Made by a program: the position numbers and the translations under genes. From positions 1-64,000 of the forward strand of contig NZ_WWCP01000002.1 in NCBI RefSeq assembly GCF_009857505.1: a DNA stretch of 64,000 nucleotides, given 5' to 3'. Shown here in pieces: positions 44,343 to 53,144 of the stretch. Within the stretch, counting starts at the first letter, position 1. Each line of letters begins with the position of its first letter. This DNA comes from Duganella lactea. Lineage in GTDB: Bacteria; Pseudomonadota; Gammaproteobacteria; Burkholderiales; Burkholderiaceae_D. The notes below the pieces were generated by a model. That model was not told the origin of the DNA, did not search any database, and saw only the letters and a list, made by a program, of their open reading frames with translations.

Positions 44343-46709
44343 ATGATCCTCTGGATAACCTTGGCCGTGCTGGCCGCCATTACGATCGTCCTCGCTGCCG
44401 CGCCGCTGCGCCGGCGCTGGATTACCCCGCCGATCTATGCGCTGTTCAAGCGCATTCTGCCGCCGATGTCCGACACCGAGCGCGATGCGCTGGAAGCTGG
44501 CACCACCTGGTGGGACGCCGATCTGTTCTCCGGCAAGCCGGACTGGAAAAAATTCCTGCAACTGCGCCGTCCGGCGCTGACGACCGAAGAACAAGCCTTC
44601 ATGGACAACGAAGTGCGGCAGCTGTGCGAACTAGTCGATGACTGGGAAGCCACCCAGGTCTGGCCAGGGCTACCGGCCGCCGCCTGGCGGTTTGCCCGCG
44701 ACAAGGGATTCCTCGGCATGATCATTCCCAAGCACTATGGCGGCAAGGCTTTCTCGGCGTACATGCACTCGCAAGTCGTGATGGCGCTGTCGACGCGTTG
44801 CTCGGCGCTGGCGGTGCAGGTGATGGTGCCCAATTCGCTCGGCCCCGCCGAACTGCTGCTGCACTATGGCACCGACCAGCAAAAAAACTATTACCTGCCA
44901 CGCCTGGCCAAGGGCGAAGAAATCCCCTGCTTCGCGCTGACCAGCCCCTATGCCGGCTCGGATGCGGCCGCCATTCCGGACACCGGCATCGTCTGCATGG
45001 GGCGCCATGAGGGCCGTGAAACGCTGGGGCTGCGCATCAGCTGGAACAAGCGCTACATCACGCTGGGGCCGATCGCCACGCTGCTCGGCCTGGCATTCCG
45101 CGTGGAAGATCCAGACGGCTTGCTGCCACCGGACGCAAAACCCGGCATCACCTGCGCGCTGATTCCCACTAATCATCCGGGCGTGGTGATCGGCCGCCGC
45201 CACTGGCCGCTGAACGCGGTGTTCCAGAACGGTCCGACCAGCGGCCAGGACGTGTTCATCCCGATGGAATGGATCATCGGCGGCCCGCAGCAAATCGGCA
45301 AAGGCTGGCGCATGCTGATGGAATGCCTGGCGGCCGGCCGCGCCATCTCGCTGCCATCGGCCAGTGTCGGCACGGCCAAGCTGGCGGTACGCGGCACTAG
45401 CGCCTATTGCGCCATCCGCCGCCAGTTCAACACCGCCATCGGCAAGTTCGAGGGCGTGCAGGAAGCGCTGGCGCGCATGGGTGCCAATTTGTACATGATG
45501 GATGCGGCGCGGCGGCTGTCGGCGCTGGCGGTGGACTTGGGCGAAAAGCCGGCGGTGATCTCGGCCATCGCCAAATACCATGTGACCGAGCGCGGCCGCG
45601 AGGTGGTCAATGACGGCATGGACATTCTTGGCGGCAAAGGGATCTGCATGGGGCCGTCCAACTTCCTCGGGCGCGCCTACCAGCAGATTCCGATCGCCAT
45701 CACGGTCGAAGGCGCCAACATCCTGACCCGCTGCCTGATCATTTTCGGCCAGGGCGCGATCCGTGCGCATCCCTACGTGCTGAAAGAAATGCGTTCCACC
45801 GCCGACAGCGACCAGCAACGTGGCCTGCATGATTTTGACGCGGCGTTCTTCGGCCATCTGCGCTTCACGGTTGGCAACGCGGTGCGCGCACTGTGGTACA
45901 GCCTGACCGGTGGCGTCGCGGCGCCCGCCCCCGCCGGGATCGCTCCCGAGATGCAGCAGCACTACCGCGCCGTCGGCCGCCTGTCGACCGTGTTTGCGCT
46001 GATGACCGACGTGTCCATGTTCACGCTCGGCGGCGACCTGAAGCGCCGCGAACGGATCTCGTCACGGCTCGGCGATGCATTGTCGATGTTGTACTTGATC
46101 AGCGCAACGCTCAAACGTTTCGAGGACGAAGGCCGACCAGAGGAGGATGCGGCCTACGTGCACTGGTCGGTCCAGGACGCGCTGTGCCAGGCACAAGATG
46201 CTCTCGATGGCGTGCTGGCCAACTTCCCGAGCCGCATCGCGGCGGTGCTGACGCGGCTGCTGACCTTCCCGTTGGGCTTGCCCTACTCGCCGCCATCGGA
46301 CGCGCTCGGCGCGGCAATCGCCACCGCCATGCAAACCCATGGCAGCGCCCGCGAGCGCCTGCTGGCCGGCAGTTTCCTGGCCGACGACCTGCGCGATCCG
46401 GTGGCGTGCGGCGAACTGGCGTTCGGCTTGCTGGCGTTTGTCGACAGTATCGAGCGGCGCCTGAAACCAGCGATCAAGGACGGCAAGCTGCCACCGATCC
46501 CGCAAAGCCTGCCGTTGATGGAGGCCTGGATCGCCAACGCCGCTGCCCAGGGCCTGGTGACGCCGGAGGAACGCCGTGCCATATCCGACTTCGCCCGCTA
46601 TACCGACCTGTCAGTCCATGTGGATGATTTCCCGCCGGATTTGGGCGCATCGGCCGACGCCGCCAAGCGCAGGCAGATGACGCAGCAACCCGCGGAAATT
46701 GCGGTCTGA
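44343..46709 (+). CDS. fadE: Acyl-CoA dehydrogenase FadE
   Basis: Protein of 788 aa, close to FadE length. N-terminal helix (LWITLAVLAAITIVLAAAPL) for membrane association, then PPMSDTERDALEAGTTWWDA, the dehydrogenase core (PCFALTSPYAGSDAAAIPDT, GMDILGGKGICMGPSNFLGR, ITVEGANILTR) and the long C-terminal DUF1974 domain. It catalyses the first step of fatty-acid beta-oxidation, making the trans-2-enoyl-CoA with FAD. AGGAG precedes the ATG. Convergent with the lipase gene, stops 7 nt apart; no operon partner. Confidence 0.95.
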   Translation: MILWITLAVLAAITIVLAAAPLRRRWITPPIYALFKRILPPMSDTERDALEAGTTWWDADLFSGKPDWKKFLQLRRPALTTEEQAFMDNEVRQLCELVDDWEATQVWPGLPAAAWRFARDKGFLGMIIPKHYGGKAFSAYMHSQVVMALSTRCSALAVQVMVPNSLGPAELLLHYGTDQQKNYYLPRLAKGEEIPCFALTSPYAGSDAAAIPDTGIVCMGRHEGRETLGLRISWNKRYITLGPIATLLGLAFRVEDPDGLLPPDAKPGITCALIPTNHPGVVIGRRHWPLNAVFQNGPTSGQDVFIPMEWIIGGPQQIGKGWRMLMECLAAGRAISLPSASVGTAKLAVRGTSAYCAIRRQFNTAIGKFEGVQEALARMGANLYMMDAARRLSALAVDLGEKPAVISAIAKYHVTERGREVVNDGMDILGGKGICMGPSNFLGRAYQQIPIAITVEGANILTRCLIIFGQGAIRAHPYVLKEMRSTADSDQQRGLHDFDAAFFGHLRFTVGNAVRALWYSLTGGVAAPAPAGIAPEMQQHYRAVGRLSTVFALMTDVSMFTLGGDLKRRERISSRLGDALSMLYLISATLKRFEDEGRPEEDAAYVHWSVQDALCQAQDALDGVLANFPSRIAAVLTRLLTFPLGLPYSPPSDALGAAIATAMQTHGSARERLLAGSFLADDLRDPVACGELAFGLLAFVDSIERRLKPAIKDGKLPPIPQSLPLMEAWIANAAAQGLVTPEERRAISDFARYTDLSVHVDDFPPDLGASADAAKRRQMTQQPAEIAV

Positions 46710-46716
46710 GTTAAGA

Positions 46717-47814
46717 CTATGGGGCGGCGTCGCCCCAGTCGATAAATAGCGTCATGTCCGGGTTGCGTTTCCACAGCTTAATGGGACAAATCTCATAGGT
46801 GTTCAGGACCGACCTCGCGAATTCCGCTGGATAATCGAAGTGTCCATCGCCTTGCACGATGTGCATGGCGAAGTTGCAAGCCAGAATAGACATTTCATGA
46901 TCGCCTATGCTGCCTGAATTCTGAAAATAGAATTCATAGTCTGACCGGTTAATGCGGGTACTGGTCAGGCGCGTGGTGATAAAGCGCGGAATCTGCAGGA
47001 ACTCGTTCAGGTGATGCACGCGGTAGATCACCGGATCATAATTAGGTGGCAATGGCGAAGGTTTTTTCGCCGCGAGATAGCTCCAGTTTGTAATCGGCGA
47101 TGAATCAAATACGTAGGCCGCCTCTATATCTGTCGACAGATAGGCGATCTGCTGGGCGATTCCACCACCCAAGGAGTGACCTGTCACCAGAATGCGAATA
47201 TTGGGCTGCTCCTTGCGGATATGCCGTACCAACGGAACGATGGCCTCCCGGGCATACCTGTATTCGCCCGGATCGATGGCGAAGATCGCCGCAAGATTCG
47301 ACGACCAGTCGCGCACGCGTTGGTAGAGGTTGTAGTTTTCCGTGCCACGAATGGCAATCACGGCGATGTCTGGCTCAGATTGCCCTGGCGGCTTATGCGC
47401 GTAAGTCTCGAAGTAAAGACCGTGCTTGTCGTAGCACGAGACAATTTTCGTATCCGCGTCCTTATCGTAAGCCTTGATAACCATACGAGACCAGCCACTT
47501 CCATCAGCGCGCGTTGGCATGCCGAAGGTGTCCTCCTCGCCGTCGAGATGGCGGCAAGCGAGGAGATTCCGCGTTTCTTCAGGCAGATCTGTCCGATATA
47601 CGACCTTCGAAAACAGCGCCATCAGGGCAAACTTCCTGATGTTCTCTTCGAACGCATCGCCTGTTTGTATTTGCGGCGCCGGTATCACCAGGGCGCTGGT
47701 TTTTGTGGGCACGCGTTTTTGCGTGTTGATCCACCCTTCAGTGGTCACCAACACGCCGCAACCGTTGAGTAACGGTAGCAGCAACACCATCAGGCCCGCG
47801 ATTTTGAGGCTCAT
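46717..47814 (-). CDS. Class-3-lipase-like lipoprotein
   Basis: Protein of 365 aa from ATG 47814. Lipoprotein signal MSLKIAGLMVLLLPLLNGCG with lipobox LLNGC at C19. Hydrolase core: DIAVIAIRGTEN, then ILVTGHSLGGGIAQQIAYLS with the GHSLG nucleophile elbow, and a late His near VHHLNEF. Belongs to the fungal-lipase-type (class 3) family. It starts by ATGA overlap with the end of the frameshifted DUF2235 gene, so the two formed a coupled pair. The substrate is likely a phospholipid or lipid ester at the envelope (inference). Confidence 0.85.
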   Translation of the reverse strand: MSLKIAGLMVLLLPLLNGCGVLVTTEGWINTQKRVPTKTSALVIPAPQIQTGDAFEENIRKFALMALFSKVVYRTDLPEETRNLLACRHLDGEEDTFGMPTRADGSGWSRMVIKAYDKDADTKIVSCYDKHGLYFETYAHKPPGQSEPDIAVIAIRGTENYNLYQRVRDWSSNLAAIFAIDPGEYRYAREAIVPLVRHIRKEQPNIRILVTGHSLGGGIAQQIAYLSTDIEAAYVFDSSPITNWSYLAAKKPSPLPPNYDPVIYRVHHLNEFLQIPRFITTRLTSTRINRSDYEFYFQNSGSIGDHEMSILACNFAMHIVQGDGHFDYPAEFARSVLNTYEICPIKLWKRNPDMTLFIDWGDAAP

Positions 47815-48990
47815 TTCTTCACCACACGGGTCAGAGCCAGCGCATCGTCGCAAGTGAAGGGGTATGAAATCGTTTTTACTTCGCCGAAGATACGCATCGG
47901 TGCGTTGCCGTGGCTGCGGCGCTCCGATACGCTGGAATGGAACACGGCCTGCTCGCCCGGCGCGCGGTCTTCACACACGCTTTTGTAGTTGCCGTATTGA
48001 TCCCCCATCGACCAGTGCGCGACGTCCAGCGCGTTGGCGGTGAAGGCTGTTCTGGCTGTTTTGAGCGTGTAGTCTTTGAGCAGATTGTCGAGCATCCAGT
48101 TCAACGAGATATCGGACAATCCTCGCGCATCGTTGTAGCCTCCGCCGACATCGGCGTGCGCACCTGGGAACCATAGTGGTCAGCTCGGGATTAATCGCAT
48201 CACACAGCAGGATGGGCCTGAACTTCGAGCGCTTCTCATCAACGGATACCGCGTGGGCGATGTAGTGAATTGGCGGATAAGAGCCGGACTTATAGCGGTC
48301 GCCGTCCGTGGAATTCTTCTCTTCCTTGCATTTGCCAAACTTCTTCAATGAAGAGCCGGGCACGGTATCCCACAACCCGAGGAAATTGACTTCCACGCCT
48401 TGCACTTCCAGATTCAAAGTGCGTTTGATCTCATCCGCGAGCAAGGGGCGGTCGCCGCTTTTCCAAGTCTTCCATTGCTGGAGATAGTCATCGTCATCTT
48501 TAGACTTCACCAAAGAAAGGATTTTTTTGCCTGAGCCAGGGGATGCCTTGGGAATACCCGCGTATGAGAGCAGCCCCGCCAATGCCCTTGCCTCATGGGC
48601 TCCCCGGCTGAATCCGAAGATGAAAACCTTGTCGCCTGCACGATAATTATCCGTGATGAATTGATATCCGGTCAAAATGCGGGGCTGCATGCCGTATCCC
48701 AGCGCCGCTTCCAATACCTGCTGGGCGCTGGCGCCTGCCGTTGCCACACCCTCGATATAAATGCTGGCCGTTGCGGTATTGTCGTCCTGCGAGATCAGCT
48801 TGAACGTTCGGTAAACATTTGTGCCTGAGGCTGATTCGTTTGCTGTGCCATCCATGAAAACAAAGATGTTGCGGGCTTGTGTGGTATTTGCGGACGCCAG
48901 ATGCGATTCCGCATTGACGGTGCTCGCACATCCGGACAGTAACTGACACAACAACACCAAGGCGCTAACTGTTTGCACGATGCTTTTCAT
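47811..48990 (-). pseudogene. DUF2235 (Tle1-like hydrolase) lipoprotein, frameshifted
   Basis: Start ATG 48990 with GGAGG 5 nt upstream. Lipoprotein signal KSIVQTVSALVLLCQLLSGC with lipobox LSGC. DUF2235 core: IFVFMDGTANE, KVFIFGFSRGAHEARALAGL (GFSRG nucleophile elbow), VNFLGLWDTVPG. After AINPELTTM the frame changes: the continuation WFPGAHADVGGGYNDARGLS and DISLNWMLDNLLK is in another frame down to the stop at 47811. Two bases appear to be missing near 48172 (ATGGTTC where ATGTGGTTC is expected). Without repair the Asp of ADVGGGY and later residues are lost. Either a pseudogene or a sequence error. Confidence 0.8.
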
Positions 48991-49014
48991 CATCACCTCC
49001 ATCCAAAGCCTACT

Positions 49015-49047
49015 AGTTGAAAATTATCGAATAGATAATTTTCAACT
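49015..49047. repeat. Long AT-rich perfect inverted repeat
   Basis: AGTTGAAAATTATC-GAATA-GATAATTTTCAACT: 14-bp perfect stem, 5-nt loop. It lies 25 bp upstream of the DUF2235 start codon and after the end of the DUF455 gene, both minus strand. No T run follows on either strand, so an operator or an mRNA structure is as likely as a terminator. Confidence 0.7.
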
Positions 49048-49112
49048 CATCATAGTACGACTTTGATCTGCGGGCAAAAAAATTGTGATTATTGCTACTT
49101 GGAAGTAAATAA

Positions 49113-49922
49113 TTAATTTACGTTTTGCAGCGCTTGCAGTTCCTCCTCGGTAAAACCCGCTTGGCGGCGGGCCGCCAGGTTGAACGGGCCACGCGGCGTG
49201 GGGGCGTTGTACTGGCGCGCCAGCTCGGCGTAGGTGGGCATTAGCGCCAGGCCGCGCTGGCGGCACAGGTAGCCGTACCAGCGGTTGCCGATCTCCACAT
49301 GGCCGATTTCGTCGCGCAGGATGATGTCCAGGATCGCGGCCGCGGCCTTGTCGCCGGCCTGGAACAGTTTGGCGCGCAGCGGCGGATTGGCGTCCAGACC
49401 GCGCGCTTCCAGCGTGCGCGGCACCAGCGCCATGCGCGCCAGTACATCGCCGCAGGTTTTCTCGACCATCTCCCACAGACTGTCGTGGGCGATGAAATCG
49501 CCGTAGCGGTAACCCAATGTTTGCAGATGGTCCTGCAGCAGCGCAAAGTGATACGCCTCTTCCCTGGCCACTTGCAGCCAGTCGGTGTAGTACTCGGCCG
49601 GCAAGCCGGGAAAGCGCCAGATGGCGTCCAGCGCCAGGTTGATGGCGTTGAATTCGATGTGCGCCAGCGCGTGGATCAGCATGGCGCGCCCTTCCGGCGT
49701 GTTCATTGCGCGGCGGCCGACCTGTAGCGGCGGCACCAATTCTGGCCGGTCCGGGCGGCCGGGAATCGCCGCCGACGAGCTCAGCAACGCCCGCGCATCC
49801 GCCACGCATTCGCCTTGCTGCGATGCGTCCGCCATCGCATACACCGCCGCCACCTTGGCGGCCGGATCGCGCCCAAGCAGGCAATGCAACGCGCGGGCGC
49901 GGAGTTCTTCTGGTGCTGCCAT
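49113..49922 (-). CDS. DUF455 ferritin-like domain protein
   Basis: Protein of 269 aa from ATG 49922, with GGAAGG about 8 nt upstream. Ferritin-like four-helix metal motifs: HALAHIEFNAINLALDAIW (E-x-x-H type), VAREEAYHFALLQDHL and ILRDEIGHVEIGNRWYGYL. A carboxylate-bridged di-iron centre is expected. Members are related to MiaE-like hydroxylases; the reaction of DUF455 proteins is not known to me. An overlapping minus-strand frame at 49042-49884 is a GC-rich shadow. Confidence 0.85.
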   Translation of the reverse strand: MAAPEELRARALHCLLGRDPAAKVAAVYAMADASQQGECVADARALLSSSAAIPGRPDRPELVPPLQVGRRAMNTPEGRAMLIHALAHIEFNAINLALDAIWRFPGLPAEYYTDWLQVAREEAYHFALLQDHLQTLGYRYGDFIAHDSLWEMVEKTCGDVLARMALVPRTLEARGLDANPPLRAKLFQAGDKAAAAILDIILRDEIGHVEIGNRWYGYLCRQRGLALMPTYAELARQYNAPTPRGPFNLAARRQAGFTEEELQALQNVN

Positions 49923-50102
49923 GCCTATCCTTCCAATTTCACGAGGGCGACAGTTTAACACTTGGTTCTTGCTGAACTAATCTCTGTCCTACACCCACAC
50001 CGCACGCGCGCCTATACCTCAACCGTCGCCCCGGCAGCATGATTAGGTCTGTCACCGCGCCGTCTGGCGCGGGATCTGATTAATCACTATCTGGAGACCA
50101 TC

Positions 50103-50633
50103 ATGAGCTACCTCGACCGCGACACCTATGGCATCTATCGCAGCGACAACTATGTCGATACCGACAATACGGGCCCTGGCCCGCGCCTGATGGGCGCCGA
50201 CACCCTGATCGGCGAAGACGTCTACAACCGCCAGGACGAAGACCTGGGCGACATCAAGGAAATCATGCTCGACATCCGTACCGGCCAGGTGGCCTACGCG
50301 GTGTTGTCGTTCGGCGGCTGGATGGGCATGGGCGACAAGCTGTTCGCCGTGCCGTGGCAGGCGCTGCAACTGGACACCATCAACCAGCGCTTCCTGCTGG
50401 ACGTATCCAAGGATCACCTGAAAAACGCCCCCGGCTTTGACAAGGACAACTGGCCCGACATGGCCAGCACCGAGTTCAACACCGAACTGCACAGCTTCTA
50501 CGGCACCCAGCAGAACGTTGCCGGCGGCGTTACCTCGACCGGCAGCGTGATGGGCACCGGCACCGGCACCGGCAGCCTGCAAAGCGATCCGGGCTACGGC
50601 AGCACCACCGGCGGCGGCAACCTGTCGCGTTAA
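50103..50633 (+). CDS. PRC-barrel domain protein
   Basis: Protein of 176 aa. PRC-barrel at about 28-105 (LMGADTLIGEDVYNRQDEDL, GDIKEIMLDIRTGQVAYAVL, KLFAVPWQALQLD). The C-terminus is a Gly/Thr/Ser-rich tail. Such proteins are common stress- or envelope-associated proteins of unknown mechanism in this group. GGAG precedes the ATG. A strong terminator follows, so it is a single-gene unit. Confidence 0.85.
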   Translation: MSYLDRDTYGIYRSDNYVDTDNTGPGPRLMGADTLIGEDVYNRQDEDLGDIKEIMLDIRTGQVAYAVLSFGGWMGMGDKLFAVPWQALQLDTINQRFLLDVSKDHLKNAPGFDKDNWPDMASTEFNTELHSFYGTQQNVAGGVTSTGSVMGTGTGTGSLQSDPGYGSTTGGGNLSR

Positions 50634-50646
50634 TGCGGGCGTAACG

Positions 50647-50675
50647 ACGCCGGGCCACCCGCCCGGCGTTTTTTG
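50647..50675 (+). terminator. Rho-independent terminator after PRC-barrel gene
   Basis: Stem ACGCCGGGC / GCCCGGCGT (9 bp, perfect) with loop CACCC, followed by a run of six T. Confidence 0.9.
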
Positions 50676-50696
50676 CACCAATATCGGGCATTCTCA

Positions 50697-50725
50697 TTGG
50701 CACACTTCTTGATAGAAGAGTAAAT
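50697..50725 (+). promoter_or_regulatory. Candidate promoter of the Anbu operon
   Basis: TTGGCA at 50697-50702 and GTAAAT at 50720-50725 with 17 nt between, just after the terminator and about 25 bp before the first gene. Moderate match to sigma-70. Confidence 0.4.
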
Positions 50726-50748
50726 GTGCCAAACAGGGAATGTTCGAT

Positions 50749-52179
50749 ATGCCAAAATTCTTCAATGAAATGACTGTGGACGGCCTGGCCCACACCGCCA
50801 GCGCCGAAGTCCGTGAGCACTACCGGGAGTTTTGCGGTTGGCTGCAACGCCAGTCCGCCGATACCATCGAGCGCAAGCGCGCCGAGGCCGACCTGACCTT
50901 CCGCCGCGTCGGCATCACCTTCGCCGTCTACGGCGACGATGCCGGCACCGAGCGCCTGATTCCGTTCGATACCATCCCGCGCATCATCCCGGCGGCGGAG
51001 TGGAAACAGCTGCAAACCGGGCTGATCCAGCGCGTCAAGGCGCTGAACATGTTCATCCATGATATTTATCACGATCAGAACATCATCAAGGCCGGCATCA
51101 TTCCCGCCGAGCAGATCTACCAGAACGCGCAGTACCGGCCGGAGATGCAGGGCATTAATGTCGCCTCCGACATCTACGCCCACATCGCCGGGGTCGACAT
51201 CGTGCGGGCCGGCCAAGGCGAGTTCTACGTGCTGGAAGACAATCTGCGCGTGCCGTCCGGCGTGTCCTACATGCTGGAAAACCGCAAAATGATGATGCGG
51301 CTCTTTCCCGAACTGTTCGCCCGCAACAAGATCGCGCCGGTCGACCATTATCCCGACATGCTGCTCGATAACCTGCGCTCGGTGGCGCCGATGGGCATCA
51401 ATGACCCGACCGTGGTGGTGATGACGCCCGGCATGTACAACTCAGCCTATTTCGAACACGCCTTCCTGGCGCAGCAGATGGGCGTGGAGTTGGTCGAGGG
51501 CAAGGATTTGTTTGTCAACGAAAACACCGTATTCATGCGCACCACGCGCGGCCCGAAACGGGTGGACGTGATCTATCGCCGCCTGGACGATGATTTCCTC
51601 GATCCGCTGGCGTTCCGTGCCGACTCATCATTGGGCGTGCCGGGCTTGCTGTCGGTCTACCGCGCCGGCCGCGTGACGCTGGCCAACGCCATCGGCACCG
51701 GGGTGGCCGATGACAAGTCGATCTATCCGTATGTGCCGGACATGATCAAGTTCTATCTGTCGGAAGAACCCGTGCTGAACAACGTGCCGACCTACCAGTG
51801 CCGCAAGAAGGAAGATCTGGCCTACACGCTGGCCAACCTGCCGCAACTGGTGGTCAAGGAAGTGCACGGCGCCGGCGGCTACGGCATGCTGGTCGGGCCG
51901 GCCTCGACCAAGGCGCAGATCGAAGACTTCCGCCAGCGTCTGATCGCGCGGCCGGACGGCTACATCGCCCAGCCGACGCTGGCCCTGTCGGCCTGCCCGA
52001 CCTATGTCGAGAACGGCATCGCGCCGCGCCACATCGACCTGCGGCCGTTCGTCCTGTCCGGCAAAACGATTTCCATGGCGCCCGGCGGCCTGACCCGCGT
52101 GGCGCTGCAGGAAGGCTCGCTGGTGGTCAATTCGTCGCAGGGCGGCGGCACCAAAGATACTTGGATATTGGAGAAATAA
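50749..52179 (+). CDS. Circularly permuted ATP-grasp protein (type 2)
   Basis: Protein of 476 aa from ATG 50749 (ATG 50740 is in frame, but the GGGA ribosome site abuts it). Features of the CP_ATP-grasp_2 family: TFRRVGITFAVYGDD, FIHDIYHDQNIIKAG, EFYVLEDNLRVPSGVSYMLE, VKEVHGAGGYGMLVGP and a C-terminal APRHIDLRPFVL. Known clusters join it to alpha-E, transglutaminase and Anbu genes, exactly as here, and it is predicted to make an isopeptide or small peptide. Experimental function is not established. First gene of the operon. Confidence 0.92.
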   Translation: MPKFFNEMTVDGLAHTASAEVREHYREFCGWLQRQSADTIERKRAEADLTFRRVGITFAVYGDDAGTERLIPFDTIPRIIPAAEWKQLQTGLIQRVKALNMFIHDIYHDQNIIKAGIIPAEQIYQNAQYRPEMQGINVASDIYAHIAGVDIVRAGQGEFYVLEDNLRVPSGVSYMLENRKMMMRLFPELFARNKIAPVDHYPDMLLDNLRSVAPMGINDPTVVVMTPGMYNSAYFEHAFLAQQMGVELVEGKDLFVNENTVFMRTTRGPKRVDVIYRRLDDDFLDPLAFRADSSLGVPGLLSVYRAGRVTLANAIGTGVADDKSIYPYVPDMIKFYLSEEPVLNNVPTYQCRKKEDLAYTLANLPQLVVKEVHGAGGYGMLVGPASTKAQIEDFRQRLIARPDGYIAQPTLALSACPTYVENGIAPRHIDLRPFVLSGKTISMAPGGLTRVALQEGSLVVNSSQGGGTKDTWILEK

Positions 52180-52182
52180 ATC

Positions 52183-53130
52183 ATGCTGAGCCGAACCGCA
52201 GACCATTTGTTCTGGATGGCGCGCTACACCGAGCGCGCCGAAAACACCGCGCGCATGCTCGATGTCAACGTGCAAACCTCGATGTTGCCGCAGTCCGACG
52301 AGGAAAACGCCCAGGGCTGGCGCGCCCTGCTCGGTATCTCCGAGCTGCAATACGCGTTCAATCAGAAGTACCAGTCGCTGGAAGGCCGCGAGGTCATCGA
52401 TTTTATGGTGCGCGATCCGGACAATACCTCGTCGATCGTCGCCTGTCTGACACAGGCGCGCGAAAACGCCCGCGCCGTGCGCGGCACGCTGACCACCGAG
52501 GTGTGGGAAATCCAGAACCAGACCTGGCTGGACATGCAGCGCCGCCTCAAGAGCGATCTGCTGGAAACCGATCCCAGCAAATTCTTCGAGTGGGTCAAGT
52601 ACCGCTCCCACCTGTCGCGCGGCGTCACGCTGGGCACCATGTTGCGCGACGAGGCGGTGCACTTCATCCGCCTCGGCACCTTCCTGGAGCGCGCCGACAA
52701 CACCGCCCGCATCCTCGACGTGAAGTACCACGGCGGCGCGGCGGAAAGCGGCGAGAGCATGAGCCAGCGCGATTTTTATTACTGGGGCGCGATGCTGCGC
52801 TCGGTGTCCGGCTTTGAAATCTACCGCAAGGTCTACCGCGACGTCATCACGCCGGCGCGTATCGCCGAGCTGCTGATGCTGCGCGCCGACATGCCGCGCT
52901 CGCTACTGGCCTGCATGGACGAGGTGGTGCAGAACTTGCGCGCGGTACGCAACGACGTGTCGGCCGATACCGAACGCTTCGCCGGCCGCCTGCGCGCCCA
53001 GCTGGAGTTCGCCAAAATCGACGATATCCTGGCGGACGGCCTGCATGACACGCTGACCCGCTTTCTGGCCGACATCTACGAACTGGGCAACCGCGTCAGC
53101 CGCGATTTCCTGGTGCCGCTGGCGGCGTAA
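52183..53130 (+). CDS. Alpha-E domain protein
   Basis: All-helical protein of 315 aa of the alpha-E family (DUF403). Opens MLSRTADHLFWMARYTERAE, with NTARMLDVNVQTSML, a central SRGVTLGTMLRDEAVHFIRL, and GTFLERADNTARILDVKYHG echoing the first motif. Always found with the circularly permuted ATP-grasp gene, 3 nt upstream here; thought to be its partner. No catalytic residues assigned. Confidence 0.92.
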   Translation: MLSRTADHLFWMARYTERAENTARMLDVNVQTSMLPQSDEENAQGWRALLGISELQYAFNQKYQSLEGREVIDFMVRDPDNTSSIVACLTQARENARAVRGTLTTEVWEIQNQTWLDMQRRLKSDLLETDPSKFFEWVKYRSHLSRGVTLGTMLRDEAVHFIRLGTFLERADNTARILDVKYHGGAAESGESMSQRDFYYWGAMLRSVSGFEIYRKVYRDVITPARIAELLMLRADMPRSLLACMDEVVQNLRAVRNDVSADTERFAGRLRAQLEFAKIDDILADGLHDTLTRFLADIYELGNRVSRDFLVPLAA

Positions 53131-53144
53131 GCGAAAGGACTCCC

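Noticed and set aside
47811..48990. Type VI secretion effector, from the DUF2235 domain
   Set aside because: It carries a lipoprotein signal and no Vgr, Hcp or immunity gene is near.
49042..49884. 280-codon minus-strand frame overlapping the DUF455 gene
   Set aside because: Same-strand shadow, Arg/Gly-rich; the other frame has ferritin-like motifs.
51628..52731. 367-codon minus-strand frame across the ATP-grasp and alpha-E genes
   Set aside because: Antisense shadow spanning two real genes.
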